Assembly (NCBI GenBank): GCA_036524855.1
Contig: DATDBL010000247.1
Location: forward strand, 18,571-82,570
Length of the DNA stretch: 64,000 bases
Reading direction: 5' to 3'
From: Aldersonia sp036524855
GTDB lineage: Bacteria > Actinomycetota > Actinomycetes > Mycobacteriales > Mycobacteriaceae
Both the position numbers and the translations under genes were made by a program. How positions within the stretch are numbered: position 1 is the first letter of the stretch; each line of letters opens with the position of its first letter. Positions 15,517-23,138 of the stretch are shown in pieces. Below the pieces are notes generated by a model that searched no databases, was not told where the DNA came from, and saw only the letters and a list, made by a program, of their open reading frames with translations.

Positions 15517-18500
15517 ATGAGCATCGATTGGGCGGCATCGATCACGGAGGAGTCGTTGCGGCGGCACTTCGACGAGCTGACCGTGAGCCGCGGGGGGCGG
15601 GTTCACGGCCTCGATCGGGTCGAGGCCGCGCAATGGGACGGGCGCAAGGCGACACTGAGTGCGCAGTGTCGCGGCTCCGCGCACGAGCGCTACTCGTGCT
15701 CGATCGAATTCGACCCGGCCGGGCCGAACTGGCAGATTGCCTGGGCGGAGTGCAGCTGCCCCGTGAGTCAGTTCTGCAAGCACGCCGTCGCGGCGCTGCT
15801 GGCGTTCGGCGCATTCGCGGAGGCGCCGGAGGCCGCCGGAGCGACCCCGTCCGACTGGGAGACTTACCTCGAGGCGCTCCTGAGAGAGCCCGCGGCCACA
15901 CCCCAGCGCGCCCCTTTGGCGTTGCTGGCGGAATACAAGCAGGCCGGCACCACCTACGAACCGGCGCCGTCGGTGTCGCTGCAGCCCGCCACTCTCGGCA
16001 GACGCGGCACGTGGATCCGCACCGGAATCTCGTGGAAGAACCTGCTCGCCACGTCGGTCGACGCGAGGTACGACGCCCGCCAGTACGCCGCGATGCACAA
16101 CATGGCACGAACACTGCGTGTGGAGGTGTACAACTTCCTGTACGCCAATTCGCTTCCGCTGTACAGTGCACCGCGATCGTTTTGGGGGTTGCTCGACGAC
16201 CTCCGCAACGCTGGCGTCGCGGTCGTGTGCGGCGGCTCGCCGGAAGCGACCCGGCTCGAGATTACGGACGCGGCGGTGCGGCTCGACTTCGATCGCGATC
16301 CCGGCGGCGGCGCCGCGATCGCGGCGCGGCTCGTCGTGGCCGGGGAGCCGTGTGACACTCCGGGAGCAGTCGGCCTGATCGGAAAGCCGATACCGCACGG
16401 CGTCTTCTATGTCGACGACGGGCGGTTGACGCTCGCCCGATTCGACCCCGCGCCCCACCCGACTCTGCTCGACCTGGTCGCGCGCGGAACGGTCGTGCAC
16501 GTTTCGGCCGACGACATGGACCGCTTCACGGTCGAAGCGCTCCCGGTGCTGACGCGGCGCGTCCCGTTGCTGGTGCCGGACGGTGTGTTCGAACCGCCGC
16601 GCGTCGAGGGACCGACGCCGGTGCTGAGCACGACGGGCGGCGCCGACGGCGGTGAGGCGTGGTGGAGCATCCGCTACGTCGTCAACGATCGGGCCTACGA
16701 CTACGAGCCGTGGTCGGATGCGCGGGTGGATTACCGGGATTCGGCCGCCGAGGACACGGCATGGAAGGAGGTCGCCGACGTGCTCGAGCGCGTCGCCGGC
16801 GCGACGACCTCGTGGCGCTCGCAGGCGCACGCGCACGTCAGCACGATGCTTCGCACCCGTCCCGACAAACCGCTCTTCGACGAGTTGGCGGCGATCGGAT
16901 CGGCGCGCACCAACGCCGACGCGGTCGCGGCGTCGTCGATCCCGGTGTTGTGTTCGATGGTGCGGTACACCCCTGCGGAGTTTGCGCATCTGACTGCCGG
17001 GATCCTGCCGCAGTTGCTCGCCCGCGACGACATGATCGTCGACTCCTCGGTCGACGGCGCGCAGTTCCGGCCCGCACAGGCCGAACTCGCCTTCGGTGCC
17101 GCCGACGACGTGGCGGGCAACGATTGGTTCGACCTCGGGATCACGCTGACCGTCGCCGGGGAGGATGTCCCGATCGCCCGGGTGTTCACCGAGATCGCCA
17201 CGGGCGCAACGCACATGCTGCTCCCGTCGGGCACGTACTTCCCGCTCGACACACCGGAGTTGACGCGCCTGCGCGAGTTGATCGAGGAGGCCCAGGCGCT
17301 CGGCGAACTGGAATCCGGTCGGGCGAACGCCGGCTCGCACAACGTCACGCTGTGGGAGGAGCTGTTGGCCCTCGGCGTCGTCGACGCCCAGGTCGCGGCC
17401 TGGCACGCGACGCTGCAGCGGATGAGCGCGGCGCGGCCACCGCAGCAGGTCGACCCGCCCGACACGCTGCGCGCCGACCTGCGCGAGTACCAGCACGACG
17501 GCCTGAACTGGCTGTCGTTCCTGTGGGACAACGGGTTCGGCGGGATCCTCGCCGACGACATGGGTCTGGGCAAGACGCTGCAGGCGCTGGCGCTGTTCTG
17601 CCGGGCGCGCGAGCAGGGCGGGACCGGGCCGTTCCTGGTGGTCGCGCCGACGAGCGTCGTCACCAACTGGGCGGCCGAATGCGCGAAGTTCGCTCCGGAT
17701 CTGACCGCGGTTCCGGTGACGTCGACGGTCGCGCGCGGGAAGGTGCCGATCGCCGAGCTTGCGGTCGGTGCCGACGTCGTGATCACGTCGTACACGCTGC
17801 TGCGGATCGACTTCGAGCACTACGGGGCGGTCGAGTGGGCGGCCGTGGTGCTCGACGAGGCGCAGTTCGTGAAGAACCACAACGCCAAGGTGCACCAATG
17901 TGCGCGGCGCCTGTCCGCCCCGTTCAAGCTGGCGATCACCGGCACCCCGATGGAGAACAACCTGCTCGAACTGTGGGCGCTGCTGTCGATCACCGCCCCA
18001 GGGCTGTTCCCACGGCCGCAGCCGTTCACCGACTACTACCGTCGGCCGATCGAGAGCGGCCAGGACCCGGAGCGGCTCCACACGCTGCGGCGGCGAATGA
18101 AGCCGATGATGTTGCGGCGCACCAAGGATCAGGTTGCATCCGACCTGCCCCCGAAGCAGGAGCAGACGCTTACGCTCGACCTCGTTGCCAAGCACCGCAA
18201 GCTCTACGACACCCGACTCGCCCGGGAACGGCAGAAGGTGCTCGGACTGCTGGGCGATTTCGAGCGCAACCGGTTCGAGATCTTCCGGTCGCTGACCATG
18301 CTGCGCCAGCTCAGCCTGCACGCCGGCCTCGTCGACGAAGCGGACCTCGGGGTCGGGTCGGCGAAGGTCGACTACCTGACCGAGCAACTGCCCGGACTGG
18401 TTGCGGAGGGCCACAGCGCACTGGTGTTCAGCCAGTTCACCAGGTTCCTGTCGCTGCTGCGGGAGAGCCTCGACGCCGCCGGCATCGAGTACTGCTACCT

Positions 18501-18867
18501 GGACGGCTCTATGTCGTCGAAACAGCGAACCCGAGAGATAGGCCGGTTCACCGAGGGGGCGGCCCAGGTGTTCCTGATCAGTCTGAAGGCCGGCGGATTC
18601 GGCCTGAACCTCACCGAGGCCGACTACTGCTTCCTCTGCGACCCGTGGTGGAACCCGGCCACAGAGGCGCAAGCGGTCGATCGGGCGCACAGGATCGGCC
18701 AGACCCGCCCGGTGAACGTGTACCGGCTCGTGTCCGCTGGCACCATCGAGGAGAAGGTCATCGCACTGCAAGAGCGCAAGCGCAAACTGTTCAACGCGGT
18801 CGTCGACGACGGCGACCTGTTCGGCACCGCAATCAGCGAATCCGACATCCGCGAGATGCTGGCGTAG
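15517..18867 (+). CDS. SNF2-family helicase with N-terminal SWIM zinc finger
   Basis: A 1116-residue protein from ATG 15517. A SWIM-type zinc finger (CSCPVSQFCKHAVAALLAF) lies near residues 85-105, a ~500-residue middle region follows, and the C-terminal Swi2/Snf2 ATPase has motif I DDMGLGKTLQAL, II DEAQFVKN, III TGTPMENNLLELW, V LKAGGFGLNLTEADYCF and VI QAVDRAHRIGQTRPV. Such proteins translocate on double-stranded DNA and remodel DNA-protein complexes; in bacteria their targets are largely unknown. TACCGT (15504-15509) lies 7 nt before the ATG, suggesting a leaderless mRNA. A family 1 repeat starts at the stop codon. Confidence 0.95.
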   Translation: MSIDWAASITEESLRRHFDELTVSRGGRVHGLDRVEAAQWDGRKATLSAQCRGSAHERYSCSIEFDPAGPNWQIAWAECSCPVSQFCKHAVAALLAFGAFAEAPEAAGATPSDWETYLEALLREPAATPQRAPLALLAEYKQAGTTYEPAPSVSLQPATLGRRGTWIRTGISWKNLLATSVDARYDARQYAAMHNMARTLRVEVYNFLYANSLPLYSAPRSFWGLLDDLRNAGVAVVCGGSPEATRLEITDAAVRLDFDRDPGGGAAIAARLVVAGEPCDTPGAVGLIGKPIPHGVFYVDDGRLTLARFDPAPHPTLLDLVARGTVVHVSADDMDRFTVEALPVLTRRVPLLVPDGVFEPPRVEGPTPVLSTTGGADGGEAWWSIRYVVNDRAYDYEPWSDARVDYRDSAAEDTAWKEVADVLERVAGATTSWRSQAHAHVSTMLRTRPDKPLFDELAAIGSARTNADAVAASSIPVLCSMVRYTPAEFAHLTAGILPQLLARDDMIVDSSVDGAQFRPAQAELAFGAADDVAGNDWFDLGITLTVAGEDVPIARVFTEIATGATHMLLPSGTYFPLDTPELTRLRELIEEAQALGELESGRANAGSHNVTLWEELLALGVVDAQVAAWHATLQRMSAARPPQQVDPPDTLRADLREYQHDGLNWLSFLWDNGFGGILADDMGLGKTLQALALFCRAREQGGTGPFLVVAPTSVVTNWAAECAKFAPDLTAVPVTSTVARGKVPIAELAVGADVVITSYTLLRIDFEHYGAVEWAAVVLDEAQFVKNHNAKVHQCARRLSAPFKLAITGTPMENNLLELWALLSITAPGLFPRPQPFTDYYRRPIESGQDPERLHTLRRRMKPMMLRRTKDQVASDLPPKQEQTLTLDLVAKHRKLYDTRLARERQKVLGLLGDFERNRFEIFRSLTMLRQLSLHAGLVDEADLGVGSAKVDYLTEQLPGLVAEGHSALVFSQFTRFLSLLRESLDAAGIEYCYLDGSMSSKQRTREIGRFTEGAAQVFLISLKAGGFGLNLTEADYCFLCDPWWNPATEAQAVDRAHRIGQTRPVNVYRLVSAGTIEEKVIALQERKRKLFNAVVDDGDLFGTAISESDIREMLA

Positions 18868-18923
18868 GCGGCTGGCCGCCCGTGAGTGGTTGTGGAGTGT
18901 CTGGACTCCCACAACCACTCACG
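18867..18923. repeat. intergenic hairpin repeat, family 1, copy 2 (post-stop)
   Basis: GGCGGCTGGCCGCC, itself a small hairpin, is followed by the palindrome CGTGAGTGGTTGTGGAGT with a short loop and ACTCCCACAACCACTCACG. It matches the copy at 10547-10602 almost base for base and also begins at the stop codon of a plus-strand gene, here the helicase. Confidence 0.82.
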
Positions 18924-18937
18924 AGTGACTGCAAGGG

Positions 18938-19015
18938 CGACCTCGCACAGCGATTCGACGCTTCGCAGGGAGTGCGTGCAGCCTGCGCGAAGCGTCCACA
19001 GACCGTGCGAGGTCG
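18938..19015. repeat. nested long inverted repeat I
   Basis: The outer arms CGACCTCGCAC (18938-18948) and GTGCGAGGTCG (19005-19015) are perfect reverse complements. Inside, GACGCTTCGCAGG (18957-18969) pairs with CCTGCGCGAAGCGTC (18982-18996) with two extra bases, leaving a 12-nt loop. It lies between the helicase and the 19240 gene; no coding sequence is credible here. Confidence 0.8.
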
Positions 19016-19025
19016 GACCGGCGCC

Positions 19026-19114
19026 GCACATTTCGTGACTTCGCAGAACAAGTCGCAACCTCGCAGTGGGTATTCCGTCTTCCGTCTGCGAGGTTGCGAG
19101 ATGTGCTGCGAAGT
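19026..19114. repeat. nested long inverted repeat II
   Basis: TCGCAACCTCGCAG (19053-19066) and CTGCGAGGTTGCGA (19086-19099) are perfect 14-nt arms around a 19-nt loop. Outside them GCACAT (19026-19031) can pair with ATGTGC (19101-19106) and ACTTCGCAG (19038-19046) with TGCGAAGT (19107-19114). The arms share the CCTCGCA core with inverted repeat I, so the two probably come from one element family. Confidence 0.78.
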
Positions 19115-19239
19115 GGGCGGGAACCGGTGCTACACGGTGCCAGGTGGTGGTGGACATGTATCGCTCTAGGATCGGTCGACACAGGACGTGCGTTGCTGCT
19201 GCTCGGCTTTGTGCCGAGCGTTACACCGAGGAGGCCACG

Positions 19240-19863
19240 ATGGTCGACACCCGCATCGACCCCGCGACCCGGCGGGCGCTGCACGGCGTCGCCGAATTGC
19301 TCGTCGCCGGACCGCAATACCGTGCGCACGGCACGATCCGGCTCGCCGTCGACGCGGGGGGATTCGCCGGCACGGTGCTGCGAGTCGGCGTCCGGGGAGC
19401 TGAGCTCGTCTGGCCGGGCGGGCACGCCGCGTTGAACGGCCGCACCTGCGCCGAACTCGGTGCGCTCGCCTCCGTCGACCCCGGCGTCCCCGAAGGCCTG
19501 TACCGCGACACCTCCGGCGTCGGCCTCGACGAACCGCTCACGGTCGACGTCGACACCGCAACCCGCTACCTGGAGTGGTTCAGCCTGGGCGACAAGGCGC
19601 TACGGTTGTTCGCGCCGGAGCAGACGCCCGTGCTGTGGCCGGAGCACTTCGACCTCGGGATCATCGTCGGCGCGGCGAACTACGGCGTGTCGCTCGGCGA
19701 CGACGAGATCGCCGAGCCCTACGCATACATCGGACCGCACACGCCGCAGACCGGACCGTTCTGGAACGCGTCGTTCGGGGCCGCGCGCACCGCCGCCGAC
19801 CTGCCGACGGTCGAGGCCGTCGCCGCGTTCTTCGCCGAAGGTCGGGACCGCGGCGAAGCGTAG
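19240..19863 (+). CDS. conserved hypothetical protein
   Basis: A 207-residue soluble protein. ATG 19240 has GAGGAGG at correct spacing. No recognised domain, signal peptide or membrane segment is present; the sequence is acidic with a regular alpha/beta pattern and stretches such as DFDLGIIVGAANYGVSLGDD (written without its first two residues, FDLGIIVGAANYGVSLGDD) and YAYIGPHTPQTGPFWNASFG. It stands alone between structured repeats, transcribed towards the convergent ku gene. Confidence 0.75.
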   Translation: MVDTRIDPATRRALHGVAELLVAGPQYRAHGTIRLAVDAGGFAGTVLRVGVRGAELVWPGGHAALNGRTCAELGALASVDPGVPEGLYRDTSGVGLDEPLTVDVDTATRYLEWFSLGDKALRLFAPEQTPVLWPEHFDLGIIVGAANYGVSLGDDEIAEPYAYIGPHTPQTGPFWNASFGAARTAADLPTVEAVAAFFAEGRDRGEA

Positions 19864-19943
19864 TGTGTGCACAACTTCGGGCGACCGCACGAGCGGCGTT
19901 GCGGCGGCAGTGCGGCACGAGACCGATTGAGTGGCGGCGCATC

Positions 19944-19979
19944 TCGGCGTGTCGGCGGCCACTCGGGCGTGATCACGCC
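19944..19979. repeat. intergenic repeat, family 3, copy 2
   Basis: The 32 nt at 19944-19975 match 10660-10691 with only a few substitutions (shared TCGGCGTGTCGG-GGCC, then GCGTGATCA). Here the right end forms a perfect palindrome GGCGTGATCACGCC (19966-19979). Confidence 0.72.
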
Positions 19980-20015
19980 GGTCTGCGCGCGCACAGCGAC
20001 GGCTCGGCCTCCCAT

Positions 20016-20107
20016 CGCTACTGAAGGGTTCCCCCGACTGTCGCTGGCGGGTGAGTGAGGGGTCCCCACAGCAGCGAATTCGACGGTGAGGGATGTCTCA
20101 GTAGCGA
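20016..20107. repeat. intergenic palindromic repeat, family 2, copy B
   Basis: It begins CGCTACTGAAGGGTTCCCCC and ends GGGATGTCTCAGTAGCG, so the outer CGCTACTGA/TCAGTAGCG arms are exact reverse complements. The interior GTGAGGGGTCCCCACAGCAG, then CGACGGTGAGGGATG, matches copies at 4056 and 56601. The 289-bp gap between 19863 and 20153 holds this and the family 3 copy and no gene. Confidence 0.75.
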
Positions 20108-20152
20108 AGGCGGACCACGCGACCACACGCGAGAGCGCCCGAACGGGCATGC

Positions 20153-21076
20153 TCAGGCGCCCTTGCGCGCCCTTGTGGTGCTGCTCTTCTCCGCGGCGGT
20201 GGATTTCGACGCCGATTTCGACGCCGCCTTCTTCTCCGCCTTCTTGGCGGTGGCCTTGCGCGGCTCCGACTTCTCCTCCGACGTACCCGCCTTCGTGCCC
20301 GCCGCCTCGACGCTGCGCTGCAGGGCGGCGACGAGGTCGACGACCTCCGCGTCCTCGGTCTCGGCCTCGGGCGCCTCCGGGTGCACGACCTTGCCGCCGC
20401 CGGCGGCGAGGGTCTCCTCGAGCATCTCGCGCAGCTCGATCTGGTAGTCGTCGGTGAACTCGGTCGGGTCGAAGTCGCCGGACATCGTGTCGACGAGGGT
20501 CTCGGCCATCTTGATCTCCTGCGGCCGCGGTTCCGTGACGTCGTCGAGCGATTCGAAGTCGGCCGCGCGAACCTCGTCGGGCCACAGCAGCGTCTGCAGC
20601 ACCAGCACTCCGTCGCGCACCCGTAGTGCCGCCAGCCGCGTCTTCTGCCGCAGCGTGAAGTGCACCAGCGCGGTCTTGTCGATCTCCTCGAGCGTGCGAG
20701 CCAGCAGCACATAGGCTTTCGGCGTGTTGGAGTCCGGCTCGAGGTAGTAGCTCTTGTCGAAGAGGATCGGGTCTATCTGTTCGGACGGGACGAACTGCAG
20801 CACCGGGATCTCGTGTTTCTCCGCCGCGGGCAGTTTCGCGAAGTCCTCGTCGGTGAGGATCACCTTCTCGTCGTCGGGTGAGATGTAGGCCTTGTCGATG
20901 TCGGCGAACTGCACCGACTGCCCACACACGCTGCAGACCCGGTCGTACTTGATCCGGCCCCCGTCCTTCGCGTGCACCTGGTGAAACCGGATGTCGTGGT
21001 CCTCGGTGGCGGTGTACACCTTCACCGGGACGTTCACCAACCCGAAGGCGATGGATCCCTTCCAGATCGACCTCAT
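20153..21076 (-). CDS. ku: Ku, non-homologous end-joining DNA end-binding protein
   Basis: A 307-residue bacterial Ku from ATG 21076 (MRSIWKGSIAFGLVNVPVKV). Core motifs include HQVHAKDGGRIKYDRVC, YYLEPDSNTPKAYVLLARTL and the bridge region around LVLQTLLWPDEVRA. The Ku core ends near residue 255; the remaining tail is Lys/Ala-rich (AKKAEKKAASKSASKSTAAE), a type known to aid DNA threading in actinobacterial Ku. It binds double-strand ends and recruits LigD, which is not in this window. The gene lies 7 bp downstream of the lycopene cyclase gene on the same strand. Confidence 0.97.
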   Translation of the reverse strand: MRSIWKGSIAFGLVNVPVKVYTATEDHDIRFHQVHAKDGGRIKYDRVCSVCGQSVQFADIDKAYISPDDEKVILTDEDFAKLPAAEKHEIPVLQFVPSEQIDPILFDKSYYLEPDSNTPKAYVLLARTLEEIDKTALVHFTLRQKTRLAALRVRDGVLVLQTLLWPDEVRAADFESLDDVTEPRPQEIKMAETLVDTMSGDFDPTEFTDDYQIELREMLEETLAAGGGKVVHPEAPEAETEDAEVVDLVAALQRSVEAAGTKAGTSEEKSEPRKATAKKAEKKAASKSASKSTAAEKSSTTRARKGA

Positions 21077-21083
21077 GTCCTCA

Positions 21084-22235
21084 TCATGATCGAAGTCCCG
21101 GGATATGGCGAGCGAGCCGCGGATCCACCGCGGACGCAAACAACCGGGCACGCACGGGCGCGGGCGCGGCGGCGGCCGTGCGCGCCATCGCTGCGGCGGT
21201 ACCGACCGGATCCGCGCGACCGGACAGGTAGGCCCGCTGGCAGCCGACCGGAAGCGTGAAGAACGCCGCGAAGAAGGCCGCCGTCTGGTCGGCCGGCATG
21301 CCGAGCAGGGCGCGCAGGCCCATGCGACGCAACCGACCCACCAGTCGGGACCGCGGCGGGTGCAGCACGCGACGCGGATCCTCGCCGGCGGCGATTCCCG
21401 CGGCCACGAGGTCTGCCGCGGCAAGCGAAGCGGCCACGCTGTAACCGGTGCACGGGTGTCCCAGCCCTGCACGCGACCCGAACGACACCGTGGCCGGGGG
21501 CAACGTCGGCGGTTCGACCGCGAACCGAACTCGCTCCACCGGCTCGGCCCCGGTCGCGTGCATGCCCCGCGCCGCCAGCCGCGCGACCAAGCGGTCTCGC
21601 AGCACCCCGAGGTCGAGCGGCGGTCGGCCGACCAGGCACGTCTCCTCGACGAGCGTGACGCCACTGCCCAGCGGCACCGCGTAGAGAAACGACGGTGGGT
21701 CGCCCGGGTCGGCGCCGTGGTCGGCGCGCCAGTCCATGAACCAGGCGTCGGCGCCGTCGAGGACGGGCACGGCGTCGGCGCTGTCGATCATGAGGCCGTA
21801 GGCGGTCTGCTGGGGGAGACCGGCCGGTGCGCCGACGCCGCGCGCGTCAACGACGACGCGGGCACTCAGCGTGGTCCCGTCGTCCAGGTACACCCGGCCG
21901 GCGACGAGGTCGATGGCGCGCGCCGCGATGACCTCCGCGTGCCCGAGGTCCAGCGCGGCGTGCAGTGCGATGGAGTCGAGAATCCGGTAGCCACGCGCGA
22001 TGGGTTGACGCACGGTCGTCCACGCCTGCGGATGGTCGACGTGCGCGGCCACCGCGGCCCCAGGCAGCCAGGCGGGCAGCTCGTCGGCCCACGCGGCATA
22101 CGTCGCGCGCCAAGCGCGCTCGGGGTGCGGGTCGACGGCGATGACGCGCAGGCCCCGCGCGAGGCACCGGTGTGCCAGCGCGCGCCCGGCGGGGCCGAGG
22201 CCGACGACGACCACGTCCGCGTCGACCGCCCCCAT
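21084..22235 (-). CDS. lycopene cyclase (CrtL-like, FAD-dependent fold)
   Basis: A 383-residue flavoprotein-like enzyme. It opens with the dinucleotide-binding motif VVVVGLGPAGRALAHRC and continues with the cyclase stretch WRATYAAWADELPAWL, followed by VVVDARGVG, LVEETCLVGRPPL and GLGHPCTGYSVAASLAAADL, a typical lycopene beta-cyclase arrangement. The predicted role is ring closure of lycopene in carotenoid pigment synthesis. Start ATG 22235 lies 2 nt after the SDR stop. No other crt gene lies nearby, so synthesis of the precursor is encoded elsewhere. Confidence 0.85.
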   Translation of the reverse strand: MGAVDADVVVVGLGPAGRALAHRCLARGLRVIAVDPHPERAWRATYAAWADELPAWLPGAAVAAHVDHPQAWTTVRQPIARGYRILDSIALHAALDLGHAEVIAARAIDLVAGRVYLDDGTTLSARVVVDARGVGAPAGLPQQTAYGLMIDSADAVPVLDGADAWFMDWRADHGADPGDPPSFLYAVPLGSGVTLVEETCLVGRPPLDLGVLRDRLVARLAARGMHATGAEPVERVRFAVEPPTLPPATVSFGSRAGLGHPCTGYSVAASLAAADLVAAGIAAGEDPRRVLHPPRSRLVGRLRRMGLRALLGMPADQTAAFFAAFFTLPVGCQRAYLSGRADPVGTAAAMARTAAAAPAPVRARLFASAVDPRLARHIPGLRS

Positions 22236-22237
22236 CG

Positions 22238-23008
22238 CTACGGTGAGCCGGTTGCCAGCAGTCCGCCGTCGACGCGCACGGTCTCGCCGGTGATCCAGGA
22301 CGCGGAGTCCGACACCAGGAACCCGACCAGCTTCGCGACGTCCTCGGCGGTGCCGAGGCGTTTCATCGGGTAGCGGGCTGCGGCGACGTCCTCTCCCGCC
22401 GCGACCAGGGCCTCCGCGAACTTCGTCTTCACGATGCCCGGCGCCACCGCGTTGACCCGGATCTTCGGCCCGAGTTGCCACGCGAGTTCCTCCGTCAGCC
22501 GGATCAGCGCCGCCTTGGACGCACCATAGGCGGCGATCACGCCGGATGAGCGCAGGCCCGCGACGCTGGCGATGTTCACGACAGCCCCGCCGTGCTCGGC
22601 CATCCACGCCCGGTACGCCTCCTGCACGAAGCCGAGCGCGCCGACCACGTTGACGTCGAATATCTTGCGCACCGCTGCGAGGTCGGCGTCCATCAGCGGA
22701 CCGTAGGTCGGGTTGATGCCGGTGTTGTTGATGAGGATGTCCAGCGAGCCGAGTTCCTCGACGGTGGTCCGGACCGCGAGCGCCCGCCCGTCTGTGTCGC
22801 CGGAGTTCGCCGGCACCGCGACCACCTTGCCCGGGTGCCCCAGGGCCGACAACGACGCAGCCGCCTCCTCGAGTTCGTCCGGTTTGCGGGCGGTGATCGT
22901 CACGGATGCGCCGCGCGCCAGCAGTTCGGCGGCAATGCCGTGGCCGATCCCGCGGCTGGCCCCGGTCACCAGGGCGCCGCGTCCGGCGAGGTCCCGTTCG
23001 GTCGTCAT
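22238..23008 (-). CDS. short-chain dehydrogenase/reductase
   Basis: A 256-residue classical SDR: the cofactor motif TGASRGIGHGIA, NNTGIN, catalytic Ser in NIASVAGL, YGASKAAL (Tyr/Lys) and the C-terminal GETVRVDGGLLA. TARKP after beta-2 suggests NADP(H) preference. The substrate is unknown. ATG 23008 has TAACGT (23015-23020) 6 nt upstream and no ribosome binding site, so the SDR-cyclase(-ku) transcript may be leaderless. It diverges from the ABC-F gene. Confidence 0.9.
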   Translation of the reverse strand: MTTERDLAGRGALVTGASRGIGHGIAAELLARGASVTITARKPDELEEAAASLSALGHPGKVVAVPANSGDTDGRALAVRTTVEELGSLDILINNTGINPTYGPLMDADLAAVRKIFDVNVVGALGFVQEAYRAWMAEHGGAVVNIASVAGLRSSGVIAAYGASKAALIRLTEELAWQLGPKIRVNAVAPGIVKTKFAEALVAAGEDVAAARYPMKRLGTAEDVAKLVGFLVSDSASWITGETVRVDGGLLATGSP

Positions 23009-23138
23009 GCTGGCACGTTAGCGGAGCCCACGTTTGCGGAGGCACAGTGGCGTCGGGGCAGCCCGCGCCCTGCGTAGAATGGTTGTTTCGTGCGCCCGAC
23101 CGGGCCGTATCCAAGCGTCGACGACAGGGAGACTTCGC

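Noticed and set aside
15364..18918. A 1184-codon minus-strand frame opposite the SNF2 helicase
   Set aside because: All SNF2 motifs are on the plus strand; the minus frame has shadow composition.
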